DNA of 64,000 bases from an uncultured Thiothrix sp. GTDB lineage: Bacteria > Pseudomonadota > Gammaproteobacteria > Thiotrichales > Thiotrichaceae. Position numbers and translations under genes: made by a program. Below are positions 44,466-53,242 of the stretch, piece by piece. Location: the NCBI RefSeq assembly GCF_937873765.1, contig NZ_CALMZC010000014.1, positions 174,792-238,791 of the forward strand, written 5' to 3'. Each line of letters begins with the position of its first letter. Position 1 is the stretch's first letter. Under the pieces are notes generated by a model, which was given only the letters and a program-made list of their open reading frames with translations, had not been told where the DNA came from and searched no databases.

Positions 44466-45722
44466 GTGAATAACAGGATGTTACTGAGAATACTGTTGGT
44501 CGGTTTATTGTTATCAGGCTTAGCCCATGCTGAAACGAAACCTACCAAATCTGTACCCGCTGCTACAGTGGACAGCTCTGAAGATATGCCAGCCGGTGCA
44601 GGTAATAATGCTAAGCCATTAAGTCCACCTAAAGGGGGGCAAGTTGTGGCCTTAGCGGATGGTGCTCCTGAAGTAGACTCCACCAGCTTTGTCTTAGTAG
44701 ATTTTCAAAGTGGCGAGGAGTTGGCCTCTCTCAATCCGGGCGAGAAAGTAGAGCCAGCAAGCATCACCAAGCTTATGACGGCTTATATTATCTATCGTGA
44801 ACTGAGCAAAGGGACGATTAAGCTCGATGATGAAGTGCTGATTAGCCAACATGCTTGGGAAATGCAAGGATCGCGCATGTTTGTAGAGCTAGGTAAAAAA
44901 GTACAGCTTGAAAAATTGCTGCGTGGTCTCATTATTCAATCAGGTAATGATGCCGCTGTCGCTTTGGCTGAGCATATCGCAGGTTCTGAGACTGCTTTTG
45001 TGCAGCGCATGAATGAAACCGCTAAAGAATTAGGTATGAATGAGAGTCAGTATCAAAATGTCACGGGTTGGCCCGCACCCGATCACTATACCACCGCGCG
45101 TGATATTGTGGTGCTTGCGCGTGCTCTAATCACTGAGTTCCCTGATCGATATAAGCTCTATTCTGAAAAAGAATTCACCTATAACAATATTAAGCAACAT
45201 AACCGCAACAAATTATTGTGGCGTGACCCATCCGTCGATGGTATGAAAACAGGTCATACTGAGTCAGCAGGTTTCTGTTTAGTAGCCTCTGCTAAGCGCG
45301 ATAATATGCGATTAATTTCAGTGTTGCTGGGTTCAACTGACGAAAATAGTCGGGCTGAGTCGAGTCAACGCTTATTGGAATACGGTTTCCGTACCTTTGA
45401 AACTCATAAGATGTACAAAGGTGGTGATGCTTTATCTGAGGTTCGAGTCTGGCAAGGTGAAAAAACGCATGTGGCTGCAGGTGTGATTGATGATCTATAT
45501 GTAAGTATAGGCAAAGGCCGCTATGACCAACTTAAAGGGGTGATTCAATTTGATAAAGCAATTGACGCACCGATTCGACGCGGAGATGTTTTAGGAAAAA
45601 TTGTATTTTCTGAACAGAGTAGAGTTTTGAAAGAAGTCCCTTTATTAGCCCTCGAAGATATTGCGGAAGGGGGCTTGTGGCGGCGTATGTCAGATAGTGT
45701 CCAGAAATTTTTCGCGGACTAA
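44466..45722 (+). CDS. dacA: D-alanyl-D-alanine carboxypeptidase (PBP5/6-type)
   Basis: This low-molecular-weight PBP trims pentapeptide side chains. The 418-residue precursor has a signal peptide ending in GLAHAE, the active-site SITK (EPASITKLMT), SGN and KTGHTESAG, followed by a beta-rich PBP5_C domain and a C-terminal amphipathic anchor (WRRMSDSVQKFFAD). A GTG at 44466 is used, with ATG at 44478 as alternative. It stands between rlpA and the ybeD-like gene as in many gammaproteobacteria. Confidence 0.93.
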   Translation: MNNRMLLRILLVGLLLSGLAHAETKPTKSVPAATVDSSEDMPAGAGNNAKPLSPPKGGQVVALADGAPEVDSTSFVLVDFQSGEELASLNPGEKVEPASITKLMTAYIIYRELSKGTIKLDDEVLISQHAWEMQGSRMFVELGKKVQLEKLLRGLIIQSGNDAAVALAEHIAGSETAFVQRMNETAKELGMNESQYQNVTGWPAPDHYTTARDIVVLARALITEFPDRYKLYSEKEFTYNNIKQHNRNKLLWRDPSVDGMKTGHTESAGFCLVASAKRDNMRLISVLLGSTDENSRAESSQRLLEYGFRTFETHKMYKGGDALSEVRVWQGEKTHVAAGVIDDLYVSIGKGRYDQLKGVIQFDKAIDAPIRRGDVLGKIVFSEQSRVLKEVPLLALEDIAEGGLWRRMSDSVQKFFAD

Positions 45723-45731
45723 GGAGCCAAA

Positions 45732-46007
45732 ATGAGTACGTTTAGCCGATCTGAAGTGAACATGGAATTTCCAAGTCATTTTCCCATTAAAGTGGTGGGG
45801 GCGGCGCATGATCAATTAGCCCAAGTCATCCACGACATTATTCTAAAACACGATCCAGCCTTTTCAATGGAGGCGATTCGTACCAATCAAAGTCGTACTG
45901 GCAAATATCACAGCCTAACTTTGGGTGTGAATGCCACTAGTAGAGAGCAATTAGACGCGATTTATCATGATTTGCAAGCCTGCGAGCTGGTATTGTGGGC
46001 TCTTTAA
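45732..46007 (+). CDS. ybeD: YbeD/DUF493 family regulator
   Basis: The 91-residue alpha/beta protein is of the DUF493/YbeD family, with the conserved FPSHFPIKVVG and HSLTLGVNATSREQLDAIYHDL. The fold is like ACT-domain regulators. It is typically encoded between dacA and lipB and has been proposed to regulate lipoate metabolism. That remains unproven. Good AAGGAG seven bases before ATG. The gene end overlaps lipB by 13 bases. Confidence 0.9.
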   Translation: MSTFSRSEVNMEFPSHFPIKVVGAAHDQLAQVIHDIILKHDPAFSMEAIRTNQSRTGKYHSLTLGVNATSREQLDAIYHDLQACELVLWAL

Positions 46008-46633
46008 AAATCCGTGTCTTAGGTATAAATCAGCCCTATTTATCTACTTTGGAAGCTATGCAAACCTTCACTCAGCAGCGCTCTGAAGATGCGCTGGATG
46101 AGTTGTGGATTTTAGAACATGAGCCAGTGTTTACCCTAGGTCGTAATGGGCAGATGGAGCATGTACTTGATCCGGGTGCTATTCCTGTCGTCAAAGTTGA
46201 CCGTGGTGGCCAAGTGACTTACCACGGCCCTGGCCAACTGGTTATTTATCTGTTGGTTGATGTACGCCGTTTAAATCTGGGAGTGCGTGAGCTAGTGATG
46301 AAAATTGAGCAGTCGATTATCAAGCTGTTAGCGAATCGTCAGATAACAGCAACAGGGGATCGTGAAGCTCCCGGTGTCTATGTGGACGGTAAAAAGATAG
46401 CAGCTTTAGGTTTACGCGTAAGCCGCGGTAAAACTTATCATGGTCTCAGCTTAAACGTAAATATGGATTTAAAGCCATTTACCTGCATCAATCCCTGTGG
46501 CTATGCAGGTTTAGAGGTTACGCAATGCCGCGATTTGGGTATGGAGGAGACTTCGATGGAGCTAGCAGATGAGCTAGCTGTCTTACTCGCCCAGGAATTG
46601 GGGTATCAGCAAATTGAGTGGTTAGCTGACTAG
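45995..46633 (+). CDS. lipB: Octanoyltransferase LipB
   Basis: LipB transfers octanoyl groups from acyl carrier protein to lipoyl domains. The 212-residue protein has RGGQVTYHGPGQLVIYLLVD, GVYVDGKKIAALGLR with the catalytic Lys, and INPCGYAGLEVT with the catalytic Cys. The start is GTG inside the end of the ybeD-like gene. Note that lipA, the usual next gene, is missing: the convergent coq7 gene follows instead and overlaps by four bases. Confidence 0.94.
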   Translation: MGSLKIRVLGINQPYLSTLEAMQTFTQQRSEDALDELWILEHEPVFTLGRNGQMEHVLDPGAIPVVKVDRGGQVTYHGPGQLVIYLLVDVRRLNLGVRELVMKIEQSIIKLLANRQITATGDREAPGVYVDGKKIAALGLRVSRGKTYHGLSLNVNMDLKPFTCINPCGYAGLEVTQCRDLGMEETSMELADELAVLLAQELGYQQIEWLAD

Positions 46634-47274
46634 ATATATTTAGCCGTACTCGTCATCAGCTTTGAAATCAAGGGCATGGCTAATTTGCGAATCGGGAAAG
46701 GGAGTTTAGCGCCACCCGCCTGTTGAGCCATCTGACCATGCCGTACTTCATCTTCTTTCATCTGCTGTAAAATGACAGTGCTAGGCAGGTCGCTCGCGGG
46801 TAATTTTCCTAAATGATTAGCTAAATGTTGTTCAACTTGATCTTCAGTTTCTTTAACAAAACCTAAGCTCCATTTGTCACCGATTAAACCAGCAGCAGCG
46901 CCCATTGAAAACGAGCCCCAATACCACAGCGGATTTAAATGGCTACGATGACTAGATAACTCAGCTAAGCGCTGTGCACACCAAGCTAAGTGATCATTTT
47001 CTTCTAAAGCAGCACGCTCCATTTGGGCACGTACTTGTGGCAGTTTAGCAGTCAGGGCTTGACCACGATACAAGCCCTGTGCAGCGACTTCACCCGCGTG
47101 ATTAATACGCATCAATTGAGCGGAGTGTTTTCTTTCTTCTTCGCTTAACTCAGCTAGCGGCAAAACATTTTGTGCTGGGTTAGTGCGTTCCGTAGTAGTG
47201 GGAATGGCGAGAGTGGCACGAAGTGACTGATCAATTTCCACTAAAAGACGATCAAAAAAACTCAAAGCGCGCAT
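46630..47274 (-). CDS. coq7: 3-demethoxyubiquinol 3-hydroxylase (Coq7)
   Basis: Coq7 is the di-iron hydroxylase of late ubiquinone synthesis, so the organism makes ubiquinone. The 214-residue protein shows the ferritin-like di-iron pattern: LMRINHAGEVAAQGLYRG, AALEENDHLAWCAQRL, and KEDEVRHGQMAQQAGG. The length of about 214 residues matches bacterial Coq7. It follows a dsbA-like gene by 8 bases on the same strand. Confidence 0.94.
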   Translation of the reverse strand: MRALSFFDRLLVEIDQSLRATLAIPTTTERTNPAQNVLPLAELSEEERKHSAQLMRINHAGEVAAQGLYRGQALTAKLPQVRAQMERAALEENDHLAWCAQRLAELSSHRSHLNPLWYWGSFSMGAAAGLIGDKWSLGFVKETEDQVEQHLANHLGKLPASDLPSTVILQQMKEDEVRHGQMAQQAGGAKLPFPIRKLAMPLISKLMTSTAKYI

Positions 47275-47282
47275 AGTGAGGG

Positions 47283-47957
47283 TTAGCGAGGTAAAGTAGT
47301 TAAATATTTAATGACATCATTGAGCTTATCAGTCCCCGTCATTTTGCTAGGACCGGTTAAGTATTTACCATTGACAATGATGCTGGGTACGGAATCAATA
47401 CCTGATTTAGTATTAATATCACGTGCGTAACTCAATAAAGAGTTGAGTTCCATTGAGTTCATGGCTTTATTGATTTCGTCAGTGGCATAGCCAAACGATT
47501 CAAAGAAACGCCGTAGGTTGTCATCATTTTTTGCTGTATTGCCACGTTCAAAGCGTGGTAAAGGACGGCGTTGCACATGGACTGCATTGAAAATCTTACC
47601 ATGTAGATCTTTAGCACCATCACGGTCTAAAATATAGCCAATATAATAGAGCTTAGCATGATAATCCCAAGTTTCACCTAAAGTGCCAGGTACCCGATTA
47701 AAGAACACATTCGCAGGCTTAGTTTTTAGATAATCTTTAATGGTTGGCTCTAAGTGGAAGCAGTGTGGGCAGCCATACCAGAAAATTTCAGTGACTTCAT
47801 GCTGACCTGTAGGAGCTTTTAAAGCCACTGGTGGGTCAATCAGTGAGTATTGCTTACCTTCCGTGTATTCGGCTTGAGTGACTTCCGACATACAACCTGC
47901 CAAAGTAAACAGTAAGGCTGTCACCATAGGTAGGAAAAATTTTACCATTCTCATCAA
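47283..47957 (-). CDS. dsbA: Lipid-anchored DsbA-type thiol:disulfide oxidoreductase
   Basis: The 224-residue protein has the thioredoxin fold with the active site GCPHCFHLEP (C-P-H-C, the DsbA type), a helical insertion and the cis-Pro loop VPSIIVNGKY. The N-terminus is a lipoprotein signal (LFTLAGC, Cys about 22), not a simple signal peptide, so the enzyme is probably anchored in the membrane. It sits near the cytochrome c genes, which need a controlled periplasmic thiol state. Confidence 0.9.
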   Translation of the reverse strand: MMRMVKFFLPMVTALLFTLAGCMSEVTQAEYTEGKQYSLIDPPVALKAPTGQHEVTEIFWYGCPHCFHLEPTIKDYLKTKPANVFFNRVPGTLGETWDYHAKLYYIGYILDRDGAKDLHGKIFNAVHVQRRPLPRFERGNTAKNDDNLRRFFESFGYATDEINKAMNSMELNSLLSYARDINTKSGIDSVPSIIVNGKYLTGPSKMTGTDKLNDVIKYLTTLPR

Positions 47958-48017
47958 TTATTCTCCGTCGTTATTGTGTTGCATCGCAAATCTTTAGCTC
48001 AGACCTTGACACTAGGC

Positions 48018-49379
48018 TTAAAGTTCACCATAAGAGTGTAGACCGGACAGGAACATATTGACGCCTAAGAAAGCAAACAGTGTGATAAATAAACCAATTA
48101 CTGCCCACCATGCCATCTGTGTACCACGCCAGCCTTTAGAGAAGCGGAAGTGTAGCCAAGCTGCATAATTTAACCACACAATTAAGGCCCATGTTTCCTT
48201 AGGATCCCATGACCAATAACCGCCCCAAGCTTCTGCTGCCCACATCGCGCCTAAAATCGTCGCAATCGTAAAGAAGGCAAAACCTAAGGCGATGGCTTTG
48301 TAGGTAATATCATCAAGCATTTCTAAAGAGGGTAGCGTCTTCTGCGTACTGGGTAGCATCAAGAGCACACCCAGTGCCGTGAGCAATAAAGTAACTGCAA
48401 AAGCAATACCTGCTGAGTTTAAACCGAGGCTAATTAGACTACCTTCAAAGGGCGTTTTACCAAATGCCGTCCGTGCAAAAATCCACGTGAATAGACTAAG
48501 GAATATAAAGCTAGGTACTAGAATAGCGACTAAGCGCGATGGGTGACTGTAATAGTATTTGATTAAATAAGCCGAACTAGTCATTGCTGCCAAAGCGAAA
48601 GCACCATAGCCGACGAAGTTGGCAGGAACATGAATTTTCATCCAATAGCTTTTTAAAGCAGGTACTAATGGGCGAATCTCGTGTGCACCACGCTCGAAGC
48701 TATACCAGAGCAAAAAGGCTACTGCAGCACTAATCACTAAGAGAGCAAAACCGCCTAAAGCACGGCTACGATAGCGACCTTCATAATATAAATACAAAAT
48801 ACCCGTGATCAGGCAGAAGAGAATGAAAACTTCATATAGATTACTAACAGGAATATGTCCGAATTCAGGGTCGACCAAATACGATTCATACCAGCGCACC
48901 ATCAGGCCAGTAAAACCCATAATAACTGCAGACCAAGTTAAAGTACTTGCTGTTTTAGCAATGAACTCATTATTTGCAATTAAGCCACCAAAATAAAAAA
49001 CGGTGGCTATCACAAACAAAGCACTCATCCACATAATCGCGGATTGGCTAGAGAATAGATATTTTAGGCCAAAGACAGCTTCAGCATTAGCGATATTGCC
49101 ACTGTAAAGCCAAATGCCTAGCAAGCTAAAAGCTGTAATCAATAAGCTTAAAGGCTGGACAGCGCGCCAGTTCCAACCCAAGGCGATCAAAGCAGGTGCA
49201 CTGGCAATCAAAAAACCTTGTTCATAAATATCCATCGCCTGCGAGTAGAGCAGATAGGCATAAGCAGTACCTACTAAAACCAGTGCTGCCCAAATCCAAT
49301 CCGTCAGTTTAAGACGCTGCCAGAAACTCGGTTTGTCCATCAGCGCCTGCATGGCTTCTTGTGTAACAGACATTATCAA
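48018..49379 (-). CDS. ccsA: Cytochrome c maturation protein CcsA (system II)
   Basis: CcsA with ResB is the system II heme lyase. The 453-residue polytopic protein carries the tryptophan-rich heme-handling WGGYWSWDPKETWAL and conserved His residues near the C-terminal helices. An N-terminal region of about 200 residues with four or more helices precedes the core. The ATG lies at 49373-49379. It overlaps the resB stop by 4 bases. System I Ccm genes are not present in the window. Confidence 0.92.
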   Translation of the reverse strand: MIMSVTQEAMQALMDKPSFWQRLKLTDWIWAALVLVGTAYAYLLYSQAMDIYEQGFLIASAPALIALGWNWRAVQPLSLLITAFSLLGIWLYSGNIANAEAVFGLKYLFSSQSAIMWMSALFVIATVFYFGGLIANNEFIAKTASTLTWSAVIMGFTGLMVRWYESYLVDPEFGHIPVSNLYEVFILFCLITGILYLYYEGRYRSRALGGFALLVISAAVAFLLWYSFERGAHEIRPLVPALKSYWMKIHVPANFVGYGAFALAAMTSSAYLIKYYYSHPSRLVAILVPSFIFLSLFTWIFARTAFGKTPFEGSLISLGLNSAGIAFAVTLLLTALGVLLMLPSTQKTLPSLEMLDDITYKAIALGFAFFTIATILGAMWAAEAWGGYWSWDPKETWALIVWLNYAAWLHFRFSKGWRGTQMAWWAVIGLFITLFAFLGVNMFLSGLHSYGEL

Positions 49380-51367
49380 TCACCTCTTACTGTAAGCACT
49401 GTCTGAAAGGCTAAACCTAAGCGTTGGAAATACTTGTCAAAATCATGCGGATTACGATTGGTGCCGCCCGCTACAATGACTTCATTTTCACCAGATTCCA
49501 ATGGCTTGACCATCACCCAAATTCTACGTTGTGCCACATAGAATAATAAAAAGACCCCAATTGTTAGCATAATACAACCCAGATACACCACATCTTGCCC
49601 GGGAGAACGTGTAATTTGTAAACCAGACGCTTCGATCTGCTTGAAGGTTTTGAGCTGAATGTACCAAGGCGAGCCATAGAAAGGCAGATTCGAGATCGCA
49701 TTCAAACTATCATCAAAAAATAGCCAATCTGTATCTTTAGGCTCAGTGATGCCGTGCTGCTTTAACACATCAAGATACACACCACGTAGCGAGGCTTGCA
49801 GTACTTTGGTAAAGGCTTCACTCACTTGGGCACGTTGATCTTCAGGGAAGCGCGCTTCAATGTCGCTCATAATACCATCAAAACCTTTAGTGGCGAATAA
49901 TTGAGTCAATCGGACCATCGATTCTACAATCTGATTCTCAACCGTTGCACTATCTACTTGTTGATTCTGTATTGCGCCCATCGAGTTGCGTGTAGTAGTG
50001 ATGGCAGTAGTACGCACAAACTCATCGTCCTGCAAAGCGCTTAAGAAAGTTAGGAATAATTCGGCAGAGCCTTTTTGGTCAGCAGGAATATGGAGAAAGC
50101 GTTCAGGATCAGCAGGGCTTTTGCGCACGCCACTGATGAGGTACATGCGTCCTTCAATGATCACGGGATTCATATAGTTACTGTATTCAATCGCCTCACC
50201 CGCTGCATTTCTTAAACGGAAGATCACACTTGGGCCAATATTTTTTTGTTCTTCTTCGCCTTTATCGTTTTTGACAGGGTTGATATTAAATAAGCGAAAG
50301 TTGTCGAGTTCTAAACGATATTTCTCGGTAGAACTACTTAAGTTGTAATCTTGTGAAATATTCCCAGTTAAAGTTTGTTGAGCATATTGTTTGGTTAATG
50401 GGTTGAGTTGTAATTGTACTTCAGAGCCGCCGTCACCAAAATTTGCTTGATAGATAGCTGTGCCTTTATAAATCAAAGGGTGATTGACCGAAATGGTGTG
50501 TGCAAAGGGTTCTTTGAGATCAGGATCGTGAATCACAATATCACTCTCGAATGACTTGGGCTGACCCGTTGAGTAATGCTCAACTCTGAAATCTTTCACT
50601 TCGATTTCATAAGGTAGGCGCTGTACCAAATAACCTTCACGTATCGGTAGGAAAATAATATTAGCGGTACGTCCTTCAGGAATATCGACTGAGCCCCGAT
50701 AGGAAAAGTTATTGACTCCTAGTTGGCTGATAGGAGGTACTTCTGACGCAGGAATATTACGAGTTTCCGGCTTAATAGTGCCCACCCACTCGCCAAACAT
50801 AGTCGGGAGTTTGCTATCGAGCAGTCCACCAATAAAGATAACAATCATGCCAATATGGGTTAACCAGTAGCCCCATTTATTAGCCCCCCCTTTCATAGCA
50901 GCTACAATACTAGTCCCGTTTTCTTGGTGCGTCCGGAAACGGAAACCTTCATGCTTTAAGGTTTGTTGTGAGAGTGCTTGAATTTGCTCCACTGGTTGAG
51001 TGGTGGTGAAGTTAAGAGAGTGATGCATTGCACGCAACGATTTTTCTTGAGCTTTTTCACGGAAATGGCGTAATTCGCGCATGATACCGGGCGTATTACG
51101 AATCACACAGATAGTGGTAGACAGTAACAGAAAGCCTAAGATCAGCAAAAACCACACTGCAGCATACAAATCATACAAACCCAGCGAACCAAAAAATTCA
51201 AACCAAAACTTACCAAATTTAATTTCATAATCAGGATAAGGCTGATTCTGTTTCAGAACCGTACCAATAGCTGAGGCAATCGCCACAATCACTAAGAGCG
51301 CAATAGCAAGGTTCATAGAGCCTAGAAAATCAAGTAGGCGCGTGCTCGTAGGGCGTGAGATTTTCAT
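49376..51367 (-). CDS. resB: Cytochrome c maturation protein ResB (CcsB)
   Basis: ResB is the partner of CcsA in system II heme attachment. The 663-residue protein has membrane helices at about 12-34, 63-86, 165-185 and near the C-terminus (about 595-615), with a large periplasmic domain between, including ITRSPGQDVVYLGC before the last helix. The gene is the first of the two-gene ccs unit, with cytochrome c4 upstream on the same strand. Some residues (SMGAIQNQ-like region) are poorly conserved in the family. Confidence 0.9.
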   Translation of the reverse strand: MKISRPTSTRLLDFLGSMNLAIALLVIVAIASAIGTVLKQNQPYPDYEIKFGKFWFEFFGSLGLYDLYAAVWFLLILGFLLLSTTICVIRNTPGIMRELRHFREKAQEKSLRAMHHSLNFTTTQPVEQIQALSQQTLKHEGFRFRTHQENGTSIVAAMKGGANKWGYWLTHIGMIVIFIGGLLDSKLPTMFGEWVGTIKPETRNIPASEVPPISQLGVNNFSYRGSVDIPEGRTANIIFLPIREGYLVQRLPYEIEVKDFRVEHYSTGQPKSFESDIVIHDPDLKEPFAHTISVNHPLIYKGTAIYQANFGDGGSEVQLQLNPLTKQYAQQTLTGNISQDYNLSSSTEKYRLELDNFRLFNINPVKNDKGEEEQKNIGPSVIFRLRNAAGEAIEYSNYMNPVIIEGRMYLISGVRKSPADPERFLHIPADQKGSAELFLTFLSALQDDEFVRTTAITTTRNSMGAIQNQQVDSATVENQIVESMVRLTQLFATKGFDGIMSDIEARFPEDQRAQVSEAFTKVLQASLRGVYLDVLKQHGITEPKDTDWLFFDDSLNAISNLPFYGSPWYIQLKTFKQIEASGLQITRSPGQDVVYLGCIMLTIGVFLLFYVAQRRIWVMVKPLESGENEVIVAGGTNRNPHDFDKYFQRLGLAFQTVLTVRGD

Positions 51368-51410
51368 AATTAGTCTAAGATCAGTAAGATTCGTGTTCAG
51401 GGCAAATAAT

Positions 51411-51433
51411 AAAGGGTGGACTAGCCACCCTTT
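51411..51433 (-). terminator. Intrinsic terminator of the cytochrome c4 gene
   Basis: On the minus strand AAAGGGTGG-ctagt-CCACCCTTT is a perfect 9-bp stem with a 5-base loop. The T-rich tail TTTATTATTT follows. It lies 33 bases after the cytochrome c4 stop, between it and resB. Confidence 0.78.
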
Positions 51434-51465
51434 GTCTATATATCAGAAGATTAGCAAATAGCAAA

Positions 51466-52104
51466 TTACTTCTGTAAACCAGAGATATATTCAGCAACCG
51501 CAGTCATTTCGGCATCAGTCATTTTAACAGCGATATTACGCATCATTTTGCCGTTGTCATTCGCACGTGCACCAGTACGGAAGTTATTTAATTGATTCTT
51601 CACGTAAGTGACTTGTTGACCTGCTAGAGATGGGAAATTAGCAGCGGGATTACCGCTTCCTGTAGGTCCATGGCAAGCTGCACAAGCTGGGATGCCATTA
51701 GATGCATTCCCACCTTTGTAAACTTGTTCACCTAAAGTTACTTGAGTTTGATCTGCTTTGCCAGGAGCAGTCGTTTGGCTAGCAAAGTAGGCAGCCAAGT
51801 CAGCCATATCTTGATCCGTCAATGGGGCGACCATTGGTGCCATCGAAGCATTATAGCGACCACCTTCGGCAGTTTGACCGGCTTTAAAGTTCTGTAATTG
51901 CTTGAATAGATAACTCTCAGCTTGACCAGCTAATTTTGGCCATTCTGGGTTAGTGCTGTTACCATCTGCGCCGTGGCAGGCGGCACAGGTGGCTGATTTT
52001 GTCTTACCCGCAGCAGGATCCCCTTTTAGGGCTGCATCGGCTGCCCATACAGCGGAAGTGCTCAATGCAAGGCTGGTTAGTGCTAGGATGAGTGTCTTCT
52101 TCAT
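51466..52104 (-). CDS. Diheme cytochrome c4
   Basis: This periplasmic diheme electron carrier feeds terminal oxidases such as cbb3. The 212-residue precursor has a signal peptide ending in AVWAAD and two similar cytochrome c domains, each with a CAACHG heme site: CAACHGADGNSTNPEWPKL and CAACHGPTGSGNPAANFPSL. It is maturated by the neighbouring ResB/CcsA. Divergent from engB. Confidence 0.95.
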   Translation of the reverse strand: MKKTLILALTSLALSTSAVWAADAALKGDPAAGKTKSATCAACHGADGNSTNPEWPKLAGQAESYLFKQLQNFKAGQTAEGGRYNASMAPMVAPLTDQDMADLAAYFASQTTAPGKADQTQVTLGEQVYKGGNASNGIPACAACHGPTGSGNPAANFPSLAGQQVTYVKNQLNNFRTGARANDNGKMMRNIAVKMTDAEMTAVAEYISGLQK

Positions 52105-52251
52105 CTAGAAAGTGCTCCCAAAAACATCGAAGTAAAGCTACAAATTCGTTTGCCTGAGAGGATGGCCGCCGGGTATCCTCCAAAAGTGCCAGAATTGTAT
52201 ATCATATCCCGCAATCATACCTCAAAAAATGCATTAGAGAACGCTAACATC

Positions 52252-52881
52252 ATGATGAATCATTATTATCAGCAAGCTAGTTTTGTGCAGAGCGCCACTA
52301 CTCCAAAAACCCTTCCTAAAGAAAGTGGCCTCGAAGTAGCTTTTGCGGGGCGTTCTAATTCAGGCAAGTCCAGTACAATCAATCGTGTGTGTTCTCAAAA
52401 ATCGCTGGCACGCACCAGTAAAACACCCGGACGCACTCAGTTGATTAACTTTTTTACCCTGCCAGAAGGGCAATTGCTAGTTGATCTTCCCGGCTATGGC
52501 TATGCCAAAGTGCCTGAAAATCTCAAGATGCAATGGCAGAAGTTTATCGAGGCATATCTTACTACGCGTAACACGCTCAAGGGGTTGATTTTGGTCATGG
52601 ATATTCGTCATCCCATGACCATGTTTGATCAAGGCTTACTCGAATGGGCTGCTCATCGTCAGCTACCGGTACATATTTTACTCAATAAAGCGGATAAATT
52701 AAGTCGTGGAGCGATGCAGAATACGGTGCTAGCGGTGCGCAAAGAGCTGCTTCAATATCGTAATCCTTTGACAGTACAAGCTTTTTCCGCTAGTAGTGGT
52801 TTGGGGTTGGAGCTGTTGTGGGAGAAGTTAAATGAATGGTTCGAGCGTGAGTACAGTAAATCGAATACTCGTATTCATTAG
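52252..52881 (+). CDS. engB: Ribosome biogenesis GTPase EngB (YihA)
   Basis: EngB/YsxC is an essential GTPase in large-subunit assembly. The 209-residue protein has GRSNSGKSS (G1), TPGRTQ (G2/switch), DLPGYGYAKV (G3), LNKADK (G4) and a final SASSG (G5). An upstream in-frame reading from 52150 would add 34 residues with no family match. The ATG at 52252 or 52255 is preferred. It lies next to cytochrome c4 and upstream of a structured intergenic region. Confidence 0.93.
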   Translation: MMNHYYQQASFVQSATTPKTLPKESGLEVAFAGRSNSGKSSTINRVCSQKSLARTSKTPGRTQLINFFTLPEGQLLVDLPGYGYAKVPENLKMQWQKFIEAYLTTRNTLKGLILVMDIRHPMTMFDQGLLEWAAHRQLPVHILLNKADKLSRGAMQNTVLAVRKELLQYRNPLTVQAFSASSGLGLELLWEKLNEWFEREYSKSNTRIH

Positions 52882-52919
52882 CTGTTCATTTAGAGTAGAG
52901 GTGCATAAACTCTAACTAT

Positions 52920-52962
52920 AAAAAGGAACCCCGGCCAAACAGGGGGTCTAAAAGCCGGGGTT
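52920..52962 (-). terminator. Intrinsic terminator on the minus strand
   Basis: AACCCCGGC (52954-52962 read on minus) pairs perfectly with GCCGGGGTT (52927-52935), followed on the minus strand by CC and five T (52924-52920). It is the strongest terminator-like structure in the window. It can also help stop engB transcription from the plus side. Confidence 0.8.
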
Positions 52963-53094
52963 TAATAAACAGGTCTGGATTGGGGACACCAAACCTGTAT
53001 CCGCAAAAGAAACCTCGACAGCACCGGGCTTTAGTGCTTTTTCATGTCGCGTCTCTTCATTTCGCGGAAATTTGCAATGATTGCCTACCTTCAT
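52948..53094 (-). CDS. Possible 48-residue micro-protein in the engB downstream unit
   Basis: An ATG at 53094 opens a 48-codon frame ending in TAG at 52948, inside the terminator hairpin. The product begins MKVGNHCKFPRNEETR and ends with CLLNPGF. It has two Cys. There is no clear ribosome binding site (AATTTAAAA upstream) and no family was recognised, so it may be chance. It is too short to judge codon bias. Confidence 0.25.
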   Translation of the reverse strand: MKVGNHCKFPRNEETRHEKALKPGAVEVSFADTGLVSPIQTCLLNPGF

Positions 53095-53167
53095 TTTTAA
53101 ATTAGAAGCGAGCTTGTTTTATGCTTCTTATTTACTTAGATGAACGCAGGCTGTATCAGTTCCACCA

Positions 53168-53195
53168 TTTATAGCATTTTTTTGCCGCTTGTCAA
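53168..53195 (-). promoter_or_regulatory. Strong sigma-70-like promoter on the minus strand
   Basis: A perfect -35 TTGACA (53195-53190 on minus) and a -10 TATAAA (53173-53168) are separated by 16 bases rich in A. No gene recognised in the usual way starts downstream of it within 240 bases, so it supports a separate transcript in the intergenic region. Confidence 0.65.
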
Positions 53196-53242
53196 TCTTA
53201 TTCCTTTAAGTATTGCTGGTATTATAAGCAAGCTAATTAAGG

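Larger units (their letters stand above)
52918..53161 (-). ncRNA. Candidate small RNA or short mRNA between engB and the Deg protease gene
   Basis: A strong minus-strand promoter (53195-53168), a predicted start near 53161 and a textbook terminator (52962-52920) bound a unit of about 240 bases. It has further pairing, such as GCAC/GTGC near 53019-53036. A 48-codon frame lies inside. In E. coli and Pseudomonas the small RNA genes spf and ersA also lie beside engB, though next to polA. Orthology is not implied. It may equally be a short mRNA. Confidence 0.55.

Noticed and set aside
52150..52251. Longer N-terminus of EngB from an upstream ATG
   Set aside because: The extra 34 residues match no EngB homologue pattern and cover the promoter region shared with cytochrome c4.
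53019..53042. Plus-strand terminator AGCAC/GTGCT with TTTTT behind engB
   Set aside because: It looks like a weak terminator, but it lies inside the better supported minus-strand unit, and both may serve the same region. It is not listed separately.
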